A stretch of 64,000 bases of DNA from Rhodocyclaceae bacterium (lineage in GTDB: Bacteria > Pseudomonadota > Gammaproteobacteria > Burkholderiales > Rhodocyclaceae): NCBI GenBank assembly GCA_006218025.1, contig VBWA01000008.1:167459-231458 (forward strand). Direction: 5' to 3'. Below, one piece after another: positions 32,060 to 40,612 of this stretch; position 1 is the first letter of the stretch, and each line of letters starts with the position of its first letter. Both the position numbers and the translations under genes were made by a program. A model generated the notes under the pieces. That model searched no databases. It had not been told where the DNA came from and saw only the letters and a list, made by a program, of their open reading frames with translations.

Positions 32060-33052
32060 ATGCCCCCGCTGTCGGCCCCGCAGTTGTCATCGTTGCTGCC
32101 GCCGCTTATCTCGCCGTCCATGCCGCCGTTCCTGCCACTCGTTGCCGCCGCGCTGGCGGGCACTTTCCTCGACCGCCTGCTGGGCGAGCCGCGGCGCTGG
32201 CATCCGCTGGTGGGCTTCGGCCGTTGCGCCGACGGGATCGAGCAGGCCTTGCGCCGCGGCGCGCCGGGCCATGCGCTGTTCAATCGCCTGCGCGGCCTGC
32301 TCGGCTGGCTGCTGCTGGTGATCCCTGCCGTGCTGGCGGCGGCCTGGCTCGGGCGCCAGGCCTGGGGCTGGCTGGCCGACGTCGCGCTGCTCTACCTCGC
32401 GCTCGGTGCGCGCAGCCTGCAGCAGCATGGCGCGCAGGTGGCGAGCGATCTGGCGGTGGGCGATCTGGCGGCGGCGCGCACCCATGTCGGCTGGCTGGTG
32501 TCGCGCGACACCTCGGCGCTGGACGAGGAGGGCGTGGCCCGCGCCGCCGTCGAATCGATACTCGAAAACGGCAATGACGCCGTGTTCGGCACCCTGTTCT
32601 GGTTCCTGCTGGCCGGCGGCGCCGGCGCGGTGCTGTACCGGCTGGCCAACACGCTGGACGCGATGTGGGGCTACCGCGACCAGCGGCGCCTGTATTTTGG
32701 CTGGGCCGCGGCGCGCATCGACGATCTGCTGAATCTGGTTCCGGCGCGCCTGACCGCCCTGACCTACGCCCTGCTCGGCGATACCCGCAATGCATGGTCC
32801 TGCTGGCGCCGGCAGGCCGCAAGCTGGAGCAGCCCGAATGCCGGCCCGGTGCTGGCGGCCGGCGCCGGTGCGCTGGCGGTGCGCCTCGGCGGCGCGGCGA
32901 TTTATCACGGCAAGCTGGAACAGCGGCCAGGAGTCGGCGCCGGCGACACGGCGCAGGGCGGGCATATCCACGCCGCACTGGCGCTGGTGCAGCGCGGCCT
33001 GTGGCTGTGGCTGGCCTGCGCCGGCCTGCTGGCGGCGCTTGGCCATGCTTAG
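32060..33052 (+). CDS. cbiB: adenosylcobinamide-phosphate synthase (aminopropanol attachment)
   Basis: A 330-residue membrane protein (CbiB; CobD in Pseudomonas naming). Family segments: DRLLGEPRRWHPLVGFG, VGWLVSRDTSALDEEGVARA, ESILENGNDAVFGTLFW and AANTLDAMWGYRD-like (LANTLDAMWGYRDQRR). It attaches aminopropanol or its phosphate to cobyric acid. Near the C-terminus the segment PGVGAGDTAQGGHI stands where the family has a PxxGxGR-type motif, and coincides with a copy of the dispersed repeat. It lies 2 bases upstream of cobD. Confidence 0.94.
   Translation: MPPLSAPQLSSLLPPLISPSMPPFLPLVAAALAGTFLDRLLGEPRRWHPLVGFGRCADGIEQALRRGAPGHALFNRLRGLLGWLLLVIPAVLAAAWLGRQAWGWLADVALLYLALGARSLQQHGAQVASDLAVGDLAAARTHVGWLVSRDTSALDEEGVARAAVESILENGNDAVFGTLFWFLLAGGAGAVLYRLANTLDAMWGYRDQRRLYFGWAAARIDDLLNLVPARLTALTYALLGDTRNAWSCWRRQAASWSSPNAGPVLAAGAGALAVRLGGAAIYHGKLEQRPGVGAGDTAQGGHIHAALALVQRGLWLWLACAGLLAALGHA
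32932..32953 (+). repeat. dispersed KVGAG-type repeat, copy 4 (inside cbiB)
   Basis: AGTCGGCGCCGGCGACACGG followed by CG; one mismatch to the consensus. It overlaps a natural glycine-rich family motif, so membership in the repeat is less certain than for the other copies. Confidence 0.45.
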
Positions 33053-33054
33053 CC

Positions 33055-34086
33055 ATGCTTGAGCACGGCGGCCGCCTGTTAGCCGCTGCCGAGCATTACG
33101 GCATTGCGCCGGAGCACTGGCTCGACCTGTCCACCGGCGTCGCGCCCTACGCCTATCCGGTGCCGCCGATTCCGGCCGCGGCCTGGCAGCGCCTGCCCGA
33201 AGACGAGGACGGACTGGCCGCCATCGCCTGCCGCTGTTACGGCGCGCAACAGGCGCTGCCGCTGCCCGGTTCGCAGGCGGCGATCCAGCTCTTGCCGCGC
33301 CTGCGGGCGCCGGGCAGCGCCGTGATGCTGGAGCCGAGCTACGCGGAATACGCCGCGGCCTGGCGCGGCGCAGGGCATACCGTGCGCGCCTGCGCCGCGG
33401 ACGATCTGCCGCAGGCGGCCGCCACGGCCGATGCCGTGGTCATCGGCAATCCGAACAATCCCGCCGGGCAGCGTTTTTCGCGCCGCAGCCTGCTCGACCT
33501 GGCGCGGCAACTCGAAGCGCGCGGCGGCTGGCTGATCGTCGATGAAGCCTTCGCCGATGCCGAGGAAAAATCCGAGTCGCTCGCCGATGTCGCCGGCAGT
33601 GCCGCGGCGGCCAATGTCGTGGTGCTGCGCTCGCTGGGCAAGTTCTTCGGCCTGGCCGGCGCCCGCGTCGGTTTTGCGCTTGCCGCCGATGCCATCCTCG
33701 CGCCACTGGCCGAAGCAATCGGGCCGTGGGCGGTCGCGCATCCCTCGCGCCACGCGGCGCGTGCGGCGCTGGCGGACGGCGCGTGGCAGGCAGCGCAGCG
33801 CGCACGGTTGCAGCGCGACGGCGCGCGCCTGCACGGTCTGCTCGCCGCCGCGGGTCTCGGCGAGTCGAGCGGCACCGCGCTGTTCCGTTACCTGGCCCGC
33901 GACGATGCGCGGCAACTGCATGAATTTTTCGCACGGCAGGGCATCCTGCTGCGCCATTTCGCACAACCCGCGGCGGTGCGCGTTGGCCTGCCGGCATGCG
34001 AAGCCGACTGGCAGCGTCTCGCTGCGGCCATTGGTCAATGGAGAGTGTGCCGCAGGCACACGGAAAGGAAGTTCAACATGAGCTAA
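33055..34086 (+). CDS. cobD: threonine-phosphate decarboxylase, 3' end altered by group II intron
   Basis: A 343-residue PLP-dependent class I aminotransferase-fold enzyme (CobD in Salmonella, CobC in Pseudomonas) that makes aminopropanol phosphate for the nucleotide loop. Features: HGGRLLAAAEHYG, the NPNNPAG motif, IVDEAFADAEE, and the PLP lysine in VVLRSLGKFFGLAGARVG. The catalytic fold is complete. The last residues (VCRRHTERKFNMS) are encoded by the 5' end of the intron, so the natural C-terminus of a few residues has been replaced. Probably still functional. Confidence 0.9.
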   Translation: MLEHGGRLLAAAEHYGIAPEHWLDLSTGVAPYAYPVPPIPAAAWQRLPEDEDGLAAIACRCYGAQQALPLPGSQAAIQLLPRLRAPGSAVMLEPSYAEYAAAWRGAGHTVRACAADDLPQAAATADAVVIGNPNNPAGQRFSRRSLLDLARQLEARGGWLIVDEAFADAEEKSESLADVAGSAAAANVVVLRSLGKFFGLAGARVGFALAADAILAPLAEAIGPWAVAHPSRHAARAALADGAWQAAQRARLQRDGARLHGLLAAAGLGESSGTALFRYLARDDARQLHEFFARQGILLRHFAQPAAVRVGLPACEADWQRLAAAIGQWRVCRRHTERKFNMS

Positions 34087-35933
34087 CTGACTGTGTACAA
34101 GCTACACGGAAGATGAGGGTAGGTCCCTCGAAGTCGGCTTTCAGGAGCGGGCTTCAAACCACCCCAAGCTGCTGCGGTCAAGAGCCGTTGGTGGTGAGCG
34201 TTGGGGTCAAAGCGCCGGGGCTGTACCTCGGGCAGGTAAGGATCAGGGAGTCGAACGAAAGTGAACCTTCGATGACGCGTCGTAATCCAAAGAATTGTCG
34301 TCAAAACCAGGGGCGTTTCCATCTCCTGGGACAAGCTTGCCGGGCACCTGACTACTGGGCAAGCGGCGACCGGCGTATAGGGGGCGAGAACCTGTTTCGG
34401 GCTTCTGTGTGGAACTGCGGGAACCAGTCGTTCCGATGTCAAGGGAGAAGCACAAGTGGCAGCAACCACGAGGCGAGAGTACCGAAGCGGAGCACTGGGA
34501 CGGACCGACCTGTACGAGCGATGATGGCTGGTAATGCGGCCGGAGCAAAGGGGTCGGATCAAGCCGCTGCGTTTGGCGTCCAACTGGCAACAGGAGGAGG
34601 CGGATGAATGCAGCAAAACCATTTGCCATAGACAAATGGCGAGTGTACGAAGCGTATCAGGCGGTCAAAGTCAATGCGGGCGCGGCCGGTGTGGATCGGC
34701 AGACTATCGCGGATTTCGAGAAGGATCTGAAGGATAACCTCTACAAGATCTGGAACCGGATGTCCTCGGGAAGCTACTTTCCGCCGCCGGTCAAAGCAGT
34801 CGCCATTCCGAAGAAGAATGGCGGGGAACGCATATTGGGTGTTCCGACGGTGGCGGATCGCGTGGCACAGATGGTGGTTAAGCAGGAGATAGAACCTGAA
34901 ATCGAGGCAGTGTTCTTGCCGGACTCCTATGGCTACCGACCCGGAAGATCGGCGTTGGATGCCGTAGGCGTGACACGGGAGCGCTGCTGGCATTACGACT
35001 GGGTTCTGGAGTTCGACATCAAAGGCCTGTTTGACAACATCGACCATGCGCTGCTGCACAAGGCGCTCGATAAGCACGTCAAAAGTGAGTGGGCCATGCT
35101 GTACCTCAAACGCTGGCTGACAGCCCCGCTGCAATTGGCAGACGGCACCTTGGTGGAACGTAACCGGGGGACGCCTCAAGGCGGCGTGGTCAGTCCGGTG
35201 ATGGCCAATTTGTTTCTACACTACACGTTTGATGTCTGGATGACGAAACACTATCCGGACAACCCCTGGTGCCGGTATGCGGATGATGGTCTGGTGCATT
35301 GCAGGAGCGAGCAGGAAGCGCAAGCCATCAAGGCGGCGCTCGATGCGAGGTTTGCGCAATGTGGGCTACAGATGCATCCGGAGAAGACCAAAATCGTGTA
35401 TTGCAAAGACGGTAGTCGCAAAGGGGCGTATCCGACGATTCGGTTCGATTTCCTCGGCTATACCTTTAGGCCAAGGGTGGTGAAGAACAGCAAGCGAAAC
35501 AGTTTGTTTGTCAGCTTCACTCCGGCGGTTAGTAACAAAGCGATCAAGGCGATGCGAGAAACGATACGCAAACGGAACTACCGCAACCGAACGGACCTGA
35601 GTCTGGCCGATATTTCTCGGCTCCATAATCCGATCCTCAGGGGTTGGCTGGAGTACTACGGAAGGTATTGTCGGTCGGCGATGTATCCGGTGTTCAGGCA
35701 TTTCAACAAAACCCTGGTGGCTTGGGCGATGCGGAAGTACCGGCGGTTGAAACGTCACAAGATACGGGCAAGCAGATTTCTTGAGCAACTTTCCGAGAAA
35801 CAGCCGCATCTCTTCGTGCACTGGCAGAAAGGAATGGTCGGTGCGTTTGCTTGATGGGAGCGGAGTGAATCGAGAGGTTCACGCTCCGTTCTGTGAGAGG
35901 CCGGAGGTGCGATTCCTCCGGCCGACTTGCCAT
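34045..35933 (+). mobile_element. group II intron
   Basis: The 5' end GTGTGCCGCAGG is of the GUGYG type. A long structured region (34087-34603, no gene) corresponds to domains I-III and the start of domain IV, which holds the maturase gene. After the maturase, 35864-35899 forms domain V (GAGCGGAGTGAA...GAGAGGTTCACGCTCCG in two pieces). Domain VI (GGCCGGAGG/CCTCCGGCC) ends near ACTTGCCAT. Boundaries are judged by eye to within a few bases. It separates the end of cobD from a broken btuF. Confidence 0.85.
34604..35854 (+). CDS. ltrA: group II intron reverse transcriptase/maturase
   Basis: A 416-residue intron-encoded protein. Reverse transcriptase blocks: AAGVDRQTIADFEKDL, KKNGGERILGVPTVADRVAQ, DSYGYRPGRSALDAV, EFDIKGLFDNIDH, GTPQGGVVSPVMANLFLHY and the catalytic RYADDGLVHC. 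The maturase X domain follows (DISRLHNPILRGWLEYYGRY). There is no HNH endonuclease domain. All catalytic residues are present, so the intron may still be mobile. The ATG follows CAGGAGGAGGCGG. Confidence 0.96.
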   Translation: MNAAKPFAIDKWRVYEAYQAVKVNAGAAGVDRQTIADFEKDLKDNLYKIWNRMSSGSYFPPPVKAVAIPKKNGGERILGVPTVADRVAQMVVKQEIEPEIEAVFLPDSYGYRPGRSALDAVGVTRERCWHYDWVLEFDIKGLFDNIDHALLHKALDKHVKSEWAMLYLKRWLTAPLQLADGTLVERNRGTPQGGVVSPVMANLFLHYTFDVWMTKHYPDNPWCRYADDGLVHCRSEQEAQAIKAALDARFAQCGLQMHPEKTKIVYCKDGSRKGAYPTIRFDFLGYTFRPRVVKNSKRNSLFVSFTPAVSNKAIKAMRETIRKRNYRNRTDLSLADISRLHNPILRGWLEYYGRYCRSAMYPVFRHFNKTLVAWAMRKYRRLKRHKIRASRFLEQLSEKQPHLFVHWQKGMVGAFA

Positions 35934-35937
35934 CTGA

Positions 35938-36114
35938 TGCAACGACTGTACGTATCCGTTCCTTGCGCACTGGCATACCATCGCCGCGGTAGCCAGGGAC
36001 AACCTGTATTTCATTCAGCCGGACCTGGTACAGCGCCACACCCCTCGTATCCTGGATGGCGCTGAGCAGCTTTGTACACATCTGGAAACGGTGCGCGCCA
36101 AGTGTGGCAAGTAG
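35938..36114 (+). pseudogene. 3' remnant of a cobalamin-binding protein gene (btuF-like)
   Basis: Translates as CNDCTYPFLAHWHTIAAVAR then DNLYFIQPDLVQRHTPRILD and ends GAEQLCTHLETVRAKCGK. This is the C-terminal motif of BtuF-type substrate-binding proteins (pDLxxRxxPRxLdGaxxLC). The N-terminal four fifths are absent and a stop precedes it in frame, directly after the intron end. Loss of the region between cobD and this tail suggests a deletion linked to the intron. Confidence 0.75.
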
Positions 36115-36393
36115 GCGTCGAATCCTAGCCCGAACTTTGGTCTAACGGCTCGAAGAATCTCTTTCGCTTCATGCGCGAAACATTCGCCTATTCCTGCGAA
36201 GCCTATAGCCGCATTCTGGAGCTTGGCGAAACCTGCTCAGCGCGTAGCAGACTCCTATCAGAACTTGCCGAAGGGCCAACGCCGCCGGACGAGCGTGTTT
36301 AGGGGGCTGAATATATCGATATTCTTCGAGAGGCCGTTGCCGCCAGGAATGGATGGAAGCGTATCCTTGAGCGATGTTTTCCTCATCAGTCGA
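36115..36393. other. spacer with no confident gene
   Basis: Between the btuF remnant and the convergent GGDEF-EAL gene. One short plus-strand frame at 36171-36302 (MRETFAYSCEAYSRILELGE then TCSARSRLLSELAEGP, 43 residues) looks protein-like but has no clear ribosome-binding site. I cannot say whether it is a gene or a remnant. Confidence 0.35.
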
Positions 36394-38877
36394 TCAATTC
36401 GGCATACGGATCAACACCTCAAACTCTTTAATCGGCATGGGTTTGCTAAACAAGTAACCCTGGTACACATGACAGCCATTGCGTTCAAGGAAGTCGCGCT
36501 GCTCCTCGTTTTCCACTCCTTCCGCAACTACTTCCATTCCCAGGCTGTTGCCCATGCCAATGATCGTCTGCACGATCACTGCGTCAGTGGGTTTTATGCC
36601 GATATTATGCACAAAAGACCGATCGATCTTCAGTTGGTCAAACGGAAGTTGTGTCAAGTAAGACAGCGATGAATAGCCTGTACCAAAATCGTCCATGGAG
36701 AATCTCACACCGATCTGCTTCAGTTCGTGCATTTTGGCGATAGTGTCATTGATGTTCTCCAGCACCACGCTTTCGGTCAGTTCGAGCTTGAGCCGGTTCG
36801 GGGCGGCACCGGTCTTGATCAGCACCTCGCGCACTTGCTCGACGAAGCCCGGTTGGTGAAACTGGCGCGCGCTCACGTTGACGGCGAGTTGCAGTGCGCA
36901 TCCCAACGGGCTTGCTTCCCATGCCTTGATCTGGACGCAGGCGGTTTCCAGCACCCATTGCCCGATGGGCAGGATCAACCCGGTATCTTCCGCCAAGGGG
37001 ATGAATTGCAGCGGCGAGACCAGACCGCGTTCTGGATGCAGCCAGCGCAGCAATGCCTCGGCACCGCTGGGGTGGTTAGCGGCGTTCACCTGTATCTGGT
37101 AGAAGAGATTGAATTGCTGCTGAGAAAGTGCGTGGCGCAGGTCGGCTTCAAGTGTGGCACGAGCTTCAAGCGAGGCCTGCATGTCCGGATCGAAGAAGCG
37201 CAGGGTGTTGCGGCCAGAGGTCTTGGCTTGGTACATCGCGGTATCAGCGTGCCTGAGCAGGTCATCCATGCCAATCTCGTTGTCACGGAACAAACTGATG
37301 CCGATACTGGCGGAGTTGTAGTGTTCAAACCCTTGGAGGTTGAAAGGCTGGTTAAGGGTGGCAAGAACCTTCTCCCCAATACCCCGAGCTTGCGCTACCG
37401 CTTGCTGGGTGTCTTCGTTCAGTTCCTCGAGAACGACGACAAACTCGTCGCCACCCAGGCGGGCGACCGTATCGCTGCTGCGCACGCAATCCTGGAGACG
37501 TTTGGCGACCTCAATCAGCAGCAGATCACCGATGTTGTGACCCCTGGTATCGTTAAGAGTCTTGAAGTTGTCCAGATCAATGAACAGGATGGCACCATGA
37601 TTCTTGTGGCGTGTGCTGTGGGTCAGCACCTGCTGCACACGGTCCCGCAACAGGCTCCGGTTGGGCAGGCAGGTCAGGGGATCATAAAAGGCGAGTTGTT
37701 CAATATGAGCCGCCTGGACTTTAAGCTCGGTGATGTCCTCCACGGCTACCAGCACTTCTTCTTCTTCTTCTTCTTCTTCTTCTGCAAGCCGTATTCCAGT
37801 GATGGTGAGGCGCAGCCATTTTTCGCCTAGCGCGACGTCAATACCGCGCAAGGCCATCCCGCTGGCGAGGACGGTTTGCGCTTGTTGGCGCAGATCGGGT
37901 AGCGGCAGGATGTCTCCGAGTTCGCGCCCGGAAACGTCTTCTCCGTTTTTCAGTCTGAACATCTCGCGGAAGGAGCGGTTGACACTCCGCACCTTGAGGG
38001 TGTCGTTCACCACGATCAACCCCGCAGGCAGGCTCGCAATGATGTTATCGGCGAAGCGTTTGAGACCGAGGATGGTGCGCCGGTCGGTCTCGATCAGGGC
38101 TTTTTGGGCTTCCAGTTCGACGGTTCTCTCTTGCAGGACTTCAATATGATTCTTGAGGCGGGATGACATCTCATTGAAGTCGCTTGCCAGCTCTCCGATT
38201 TCGTCTTCCGACAAAACCGGCACCGCCCTTGAGAGGTCTCCCGCGGCTATGGCCCTCGACATCTCCGCGAACATCTTTATTGGTTTGAGAATAATCAGGT
38301 GGATATAAATCACGCTCCCCAGCCCGATGACAATGTTCGCCAACAGGAACATCCATAACAGATGGAACTGTGCATCTATCTTTTTGTCGGAATAAGCCTG
38401 AAGAAGGGCGATCAATGTGTCTATACGCGTCACATACGCTTCCACGTGATCTTTCAATGTCCGGAGGGTTTCATTGGAAGCCGATGCGGCGAGAACATTC
38501 TGAAACAGGGGCTTGATGGTCTTATTCCACTCATCCCCGCGTTTATCAAGGTAGGCGATGAGCTCCGGATCGCCCACACTCTTGAGGTCATACTGCGGGT
38601 CCCCGTGCTTAAGCCCATGCAGGATAGCCTCAAAGGTCGTCATCTCCTTGTCAATCAAGGCCCGTACCTTTGGTTCTCTGTGCTCTGTGTATTGCTCCGT
38701 CAATATGACAAGTTTGAACAGTCGCATCCGTTCGCTGCCCGCCAGATTGATCGCCACCGCATCCTGTTCAATTTCACCGAGGGCATGGGCTTGCCATGCA
38801 AGGAGGATCAGTAAAACGAGTCCCGCCACCAAGGGGGCGATGCTCACTTTCGCGAGCAAGGGAATTCTTTTTAGCAT
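36394..38877 (-). CDS. membrane GGDEF-EAL protein with HAMP and PAS
   Basis: An 827-residue c-di-GMP protein. The N-terminal membrane segment is about 10-30 (VSIAPLVAGLVLLILLAW), followed by a PilJ-like periplasmic sensor (INLAGSERMRLFKL), a second membrane segment near 190, a HAMP domain (LKPIKMFAEMSRAIAAGDL), a coiled coil and a PAS domain. An unusual run of nine Glu residues follows before EDITEL. GGDEF: RLGGDEFVVVLEE, intact. EAL: EALLRWLHPERG and DDFGTGYSSLSYL, intact. Start MLKRIPLLAKVS is chosen because upstream sequence in frame does not resemble a protein. It may make or degrade c-di-GMP; both sites look active. Confidence 0.9.
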   Translation of the reverse strand: MLKRIPLLAKVSIAPLVAGLVLLILLAWQAHALGEIEQDAVAINLAGSERMRLFKLVILTEQYTEHREPKVRALIDKEMTTFEAILHGLKHGDPQYDLKSVGDPELIAYLDKRGDEWNKTIKPLFQNVLAASASNETLRTLKDHVEAYVTRIDTLIALLQAYSDKKIDAQFHLLWMFLLANIVIGLGSVIYIHLIILKPIKMFAEMSRAIAAGDLSRAVPVLSEDEIGELASDFNEMSSRLKNHIEVLQERTVELEAQKALIETDRRTILGLKRFADNIIASLPAGLIVVNDTLKVRSVNRSFREMFRLKNGEDVSGRELGDILPLPDLRQQAQTVLASGMALRGIDVALGEKWLRLTITGIRLAEEEEEEEEEVLVAVEDITELKVQAAHIEQLAFYDPLTCLPNRSLLRDRVQQVLTHSTRHKNHGAILFIDLDNFKTLNDTRGHNIGDLLLIEVAKRLQDCVRSSDTVARLGGDEFVVVLEELNEDTQQAVAQARGIGEKVLATLNQPFNLQGFEHYNSASIGISLFRDNEIGMDDLLRHADTAMYQAKTSGRNTLRFFDPDMQASLEARATLEADLRHALSQQQFNLFYQIQVNAANHPSGAEALLRWLHPERGLVSPLQFIPLAEDTGLILPIGQWVLETACVQIKAWEASPLGCALQLAVNVSARQFHQPGFVEQVREVLIKTGAAPNRLKLELTESVVLENINDTIAKMHELKQIGVRFSMDDFGTGYSSLSYLTQLPFDQLKIDRSFVHNIGIKPTDAVIVQTIIGMGNSLGMEVVAEGVENEEQRDFLERNGCHVYQGYLFSKPMPIKEFEVLIRMPN
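37755..37783. repeat. CTT trinucleotide microsatellite
   Basis: Nine CTT units plus CT encode a run of nine Glu residues on the minus strand, between the PAS and GGDEF domains of the gene above. Length changes would keep the frame but alter the linker. Confidence 0.9.
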
Positions 38878-39050
38878 GAGAATCGACCCCGCCCATGTGA
38901 GTGCGAGTACGTCCCTGAAAGCAAGGGCAAGGGGCGCGGTAAAGAATCGGAAGGTGAAACGGCCGCTAGCAAAGGAAGCCGCCGCGCGCGTACTGTAAAG
39001 ACTGTTCGTGGAATGATTTTCGAGATATCGCAGAACGCGGAAGGACTGCA
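38878..39050. other. upstream region of the GGDEF-EAL gene
   Basis: No convincing gene. The minus-strand frame of the GGDEF-EAL gene stays open here but reads as low-quality protein. The region probably holds its promoter and the edge of a deletion that removed most of a globin-sensor gene. Confidence 0.4.
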
Positions 39051-39188
39051 CCAGCGCTCGTGCAACTCCGTGAGCAAGCTGACATCGGTCTCGTCGAACT
39101 CCAGAAATGCCTTGCACCGAGTGATCTCTTGCGCGTCGATCCTGATCGCCCGAGCCGGCGCGGCGACGGCCTCGCCCGAGCGATTCAT
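39051..39188 (-). pseudogene. N-terminal remnant of a protoglobin (globin-coupled sensor) gene
   Basis: The first 46 residues (MNRSGEAVAAPARAIRIDAQ, then EITRCKAFLEFDETDVSLLT and ELHERW) match the start of protoglobin sensor domains, where EIxxRKxFLxFxxxDxxxLxxLxP is typical. Similarity then stops abruptly, with no haem pocket. It is a truncated gene, perhaps once the sensor of a cyclase. Confidence 0.6.
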
Positions 39189-39236
39189 AGTTCGGCTCCC
39201 GCTATGGGGCCGCAGACGACGAGGGGGACGTCAGGC

Positions 39237-39256
39237 TTGCTTGCTTGCTTGCTTGC
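39237..39256. repeat. TTGC tetranucleotide repeat (five units)
   Basis: Five consecutive TTGC units in the spacer between the protoglobin remnant and the GIY-YIG gene. It overlaps no reading frame I accept. The rest of 39189-39353 shows nothing recognisable. Confidence 0.85.
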
Positions 39257-39353
39257 GCAATATTTTTTCCACGATATGCCCCAACCTTTATTTATTCTTG
39301 TTCATGTCTTGTGCCAGATTCCAGTGTGTCCTCTTCCGCTGCAGCTCTCTTTC

Positions 39354-40595
39354 TCACGGGCTCATGCGATTGCACAACGGCGACGTGCCGAAGGTTTCGC
39401 AAAACACCCGGTACAAATCCCGCTCTGCCCAGCGCCATTCTTCGCTGACCAGACGAAATCGCACCCGCGCGGTACCGTCTGCGAGGTGGTTATAAAGTAG
39501 AACGTTATCGCTACTGCCGCGCAGGTGATCTCCCAAACGCTTGCGCAGATCCCTGGTCGAGCCGATATACACTACGCTGTGCGTCCCCGGCGACGCGCTT
39601 TTCTCAAGCCATCCCTCTTTTACCTCACTCATGGGCGAGCCCAAGGCTGCCCGAATTTCGTATACCCCCGGCTGGGACGGAACCGCGGTCCGCAGCGCTT
39701 GATGGGTCAATGGTACCAGTGCGGAAAACCCCTCGGTCGCCGCCAGATAATTCATGCGCTGACTGCGACTCCGGCAATCGGGAATCGCCAAGTCGTGCCG
39801 GATGTTGGCCACCGTGCGCCGCAACAAGTTAATGCCGTATTCGCGCTCGAGAATGGCAGCGATGGCCTCGTCCGTCAGCGGCTCCCACAATATCCCTTGG
39901 AGCATCCATGCCTTTTCCCTTTTTATCACATGATCCACGAAATGACAATGAACTTGCCGCGGCTTCGGGAAAAGCCCGCCCAACGGCACCGCTTCGCCGT
40001 TCGGTAGCGCGATGGACAATACACGCACCAACCGGGAGATCCGGCCCGTATCCGCCACCACGGAAAGATTCGACTCCGACCGCAGCCGGGCGGAAATCTC
40101 CGCTTGGGTCAGGGGCAAGAGCGCCAAGGCCTGCCCGGAATGCAGATACGCCGCTTGCGATGCCAATACTGCCTGCATCAGTGCGTGGGTGAGCCGGTTC
40201 CTGGTGTTGATGAGGCGTAACCTGCGCAATACGCCCGCCAGTTCTGTCGGGAAGTCCAGGCGGGACGTCATGAGGTTCATACCCTCCTCATCGAATCGGT
40301 ATTCCCGCGCGTAGCTGTCGCGGTAGTAGAGGAACATCAGGCTCCGGTCCCCCGCCTCGCGAACCTCTCCCAGTATCTGGGATGCTTGGTTTTGGGGAAT
40401 GTCGGCCGCATCATGCGCCACCTGCGTGCCTTCCAATTGACCCACGGTCACCCAAGGGCGCAGAAAGGTAAACCCGGTGGAAGACTCCGTCTGGATCACG
40501 AGACGGTCAACAGTCCGCAGCGGCAACTCCAGAAAGCGTGCGAGCACGATTTTACCGAGCAGGCCGGCATCAATTTTATTGTTGTGGTACTGCAA
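39354..40595 (-). CDS. RpoN-like DNA-binding region fused to a GIY-YIG nuclease domain
   Basis: A 413-residue protein. Residues about 125-300 align by eye with the C-terminal half of sigma-54: MQAVLASQAAYLHSGQALALL with QAEISARL (core of the CBD helix-turn-helix), PNGEAVPLGGLF (family fELkyFF), then LTDEAIAAILEREYG and RRTVANIRHDLAIP (RpoN box ARRTVAKYR). Residues about 310-410 form a GIY-YIG domain: GVYEIRAALG, VVYIGSTRDLRKRLGDHL, and a late glutamate in WRWAERDLY. The N-terminal 120 residues are not recognised and lack the Gln-rich activator region of RpoN. The only available start is TTG, just inside an upstream in-frame stop, and IS30 lies 18 bases away, so the 5' end may be truncated. 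Confidence 0.75.
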   Translation of the reverse strand: MQYHNNKIDAGLLGKIVLARFLELPLRTVDRLVIQTESSTGFTFLRPWVTVGQLEGTQVAHDAADIPQNQASQILGEVREAGDRSLMFLYYRDSYAREYRFDEEGMNLMTSRLDFPTELAGVLRRLRLINTRNRLTHALMQAVLASQAAYLHSGQALALLPLTQAEISARLRSESNLSVVADTGRISRLVRVLSIALPNGEAVPLGGLFPKPRQVHCHFVDHVIKREKAWMLQGILWEPLTDEAIAAILEREYGINLLRRTVANIRHDLAIPDCRSRSQRMNYLAATEGFSALVPLTHQALRTAVPSQPGVYEIRAALGSPMSEVKEGWLEKSASPGTHSVVYIGSTRDLRKRLGDHLRGSSDNVLLYNHLADGTARVRFRLVSEEWRWAERDLYRVFCETFGTSPLCNRMSP

Positions 40596-40612
40596 TCGCT
40601 ATGACGTGGCGC

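Noticed and set aside
36223..36672. A 149-codon plus-strand frame after the btuF remnant
   Set aside because: Most of it is antisense to the EAL domain of the convergent gene and it has no recognisable feature.
37755..37783. Microsatellite and other short repeats considered as a CRISPR array
   Set aside because: No repeat-spacer periodicity is present here or anywhere else in the window, and no cas gene was seen.
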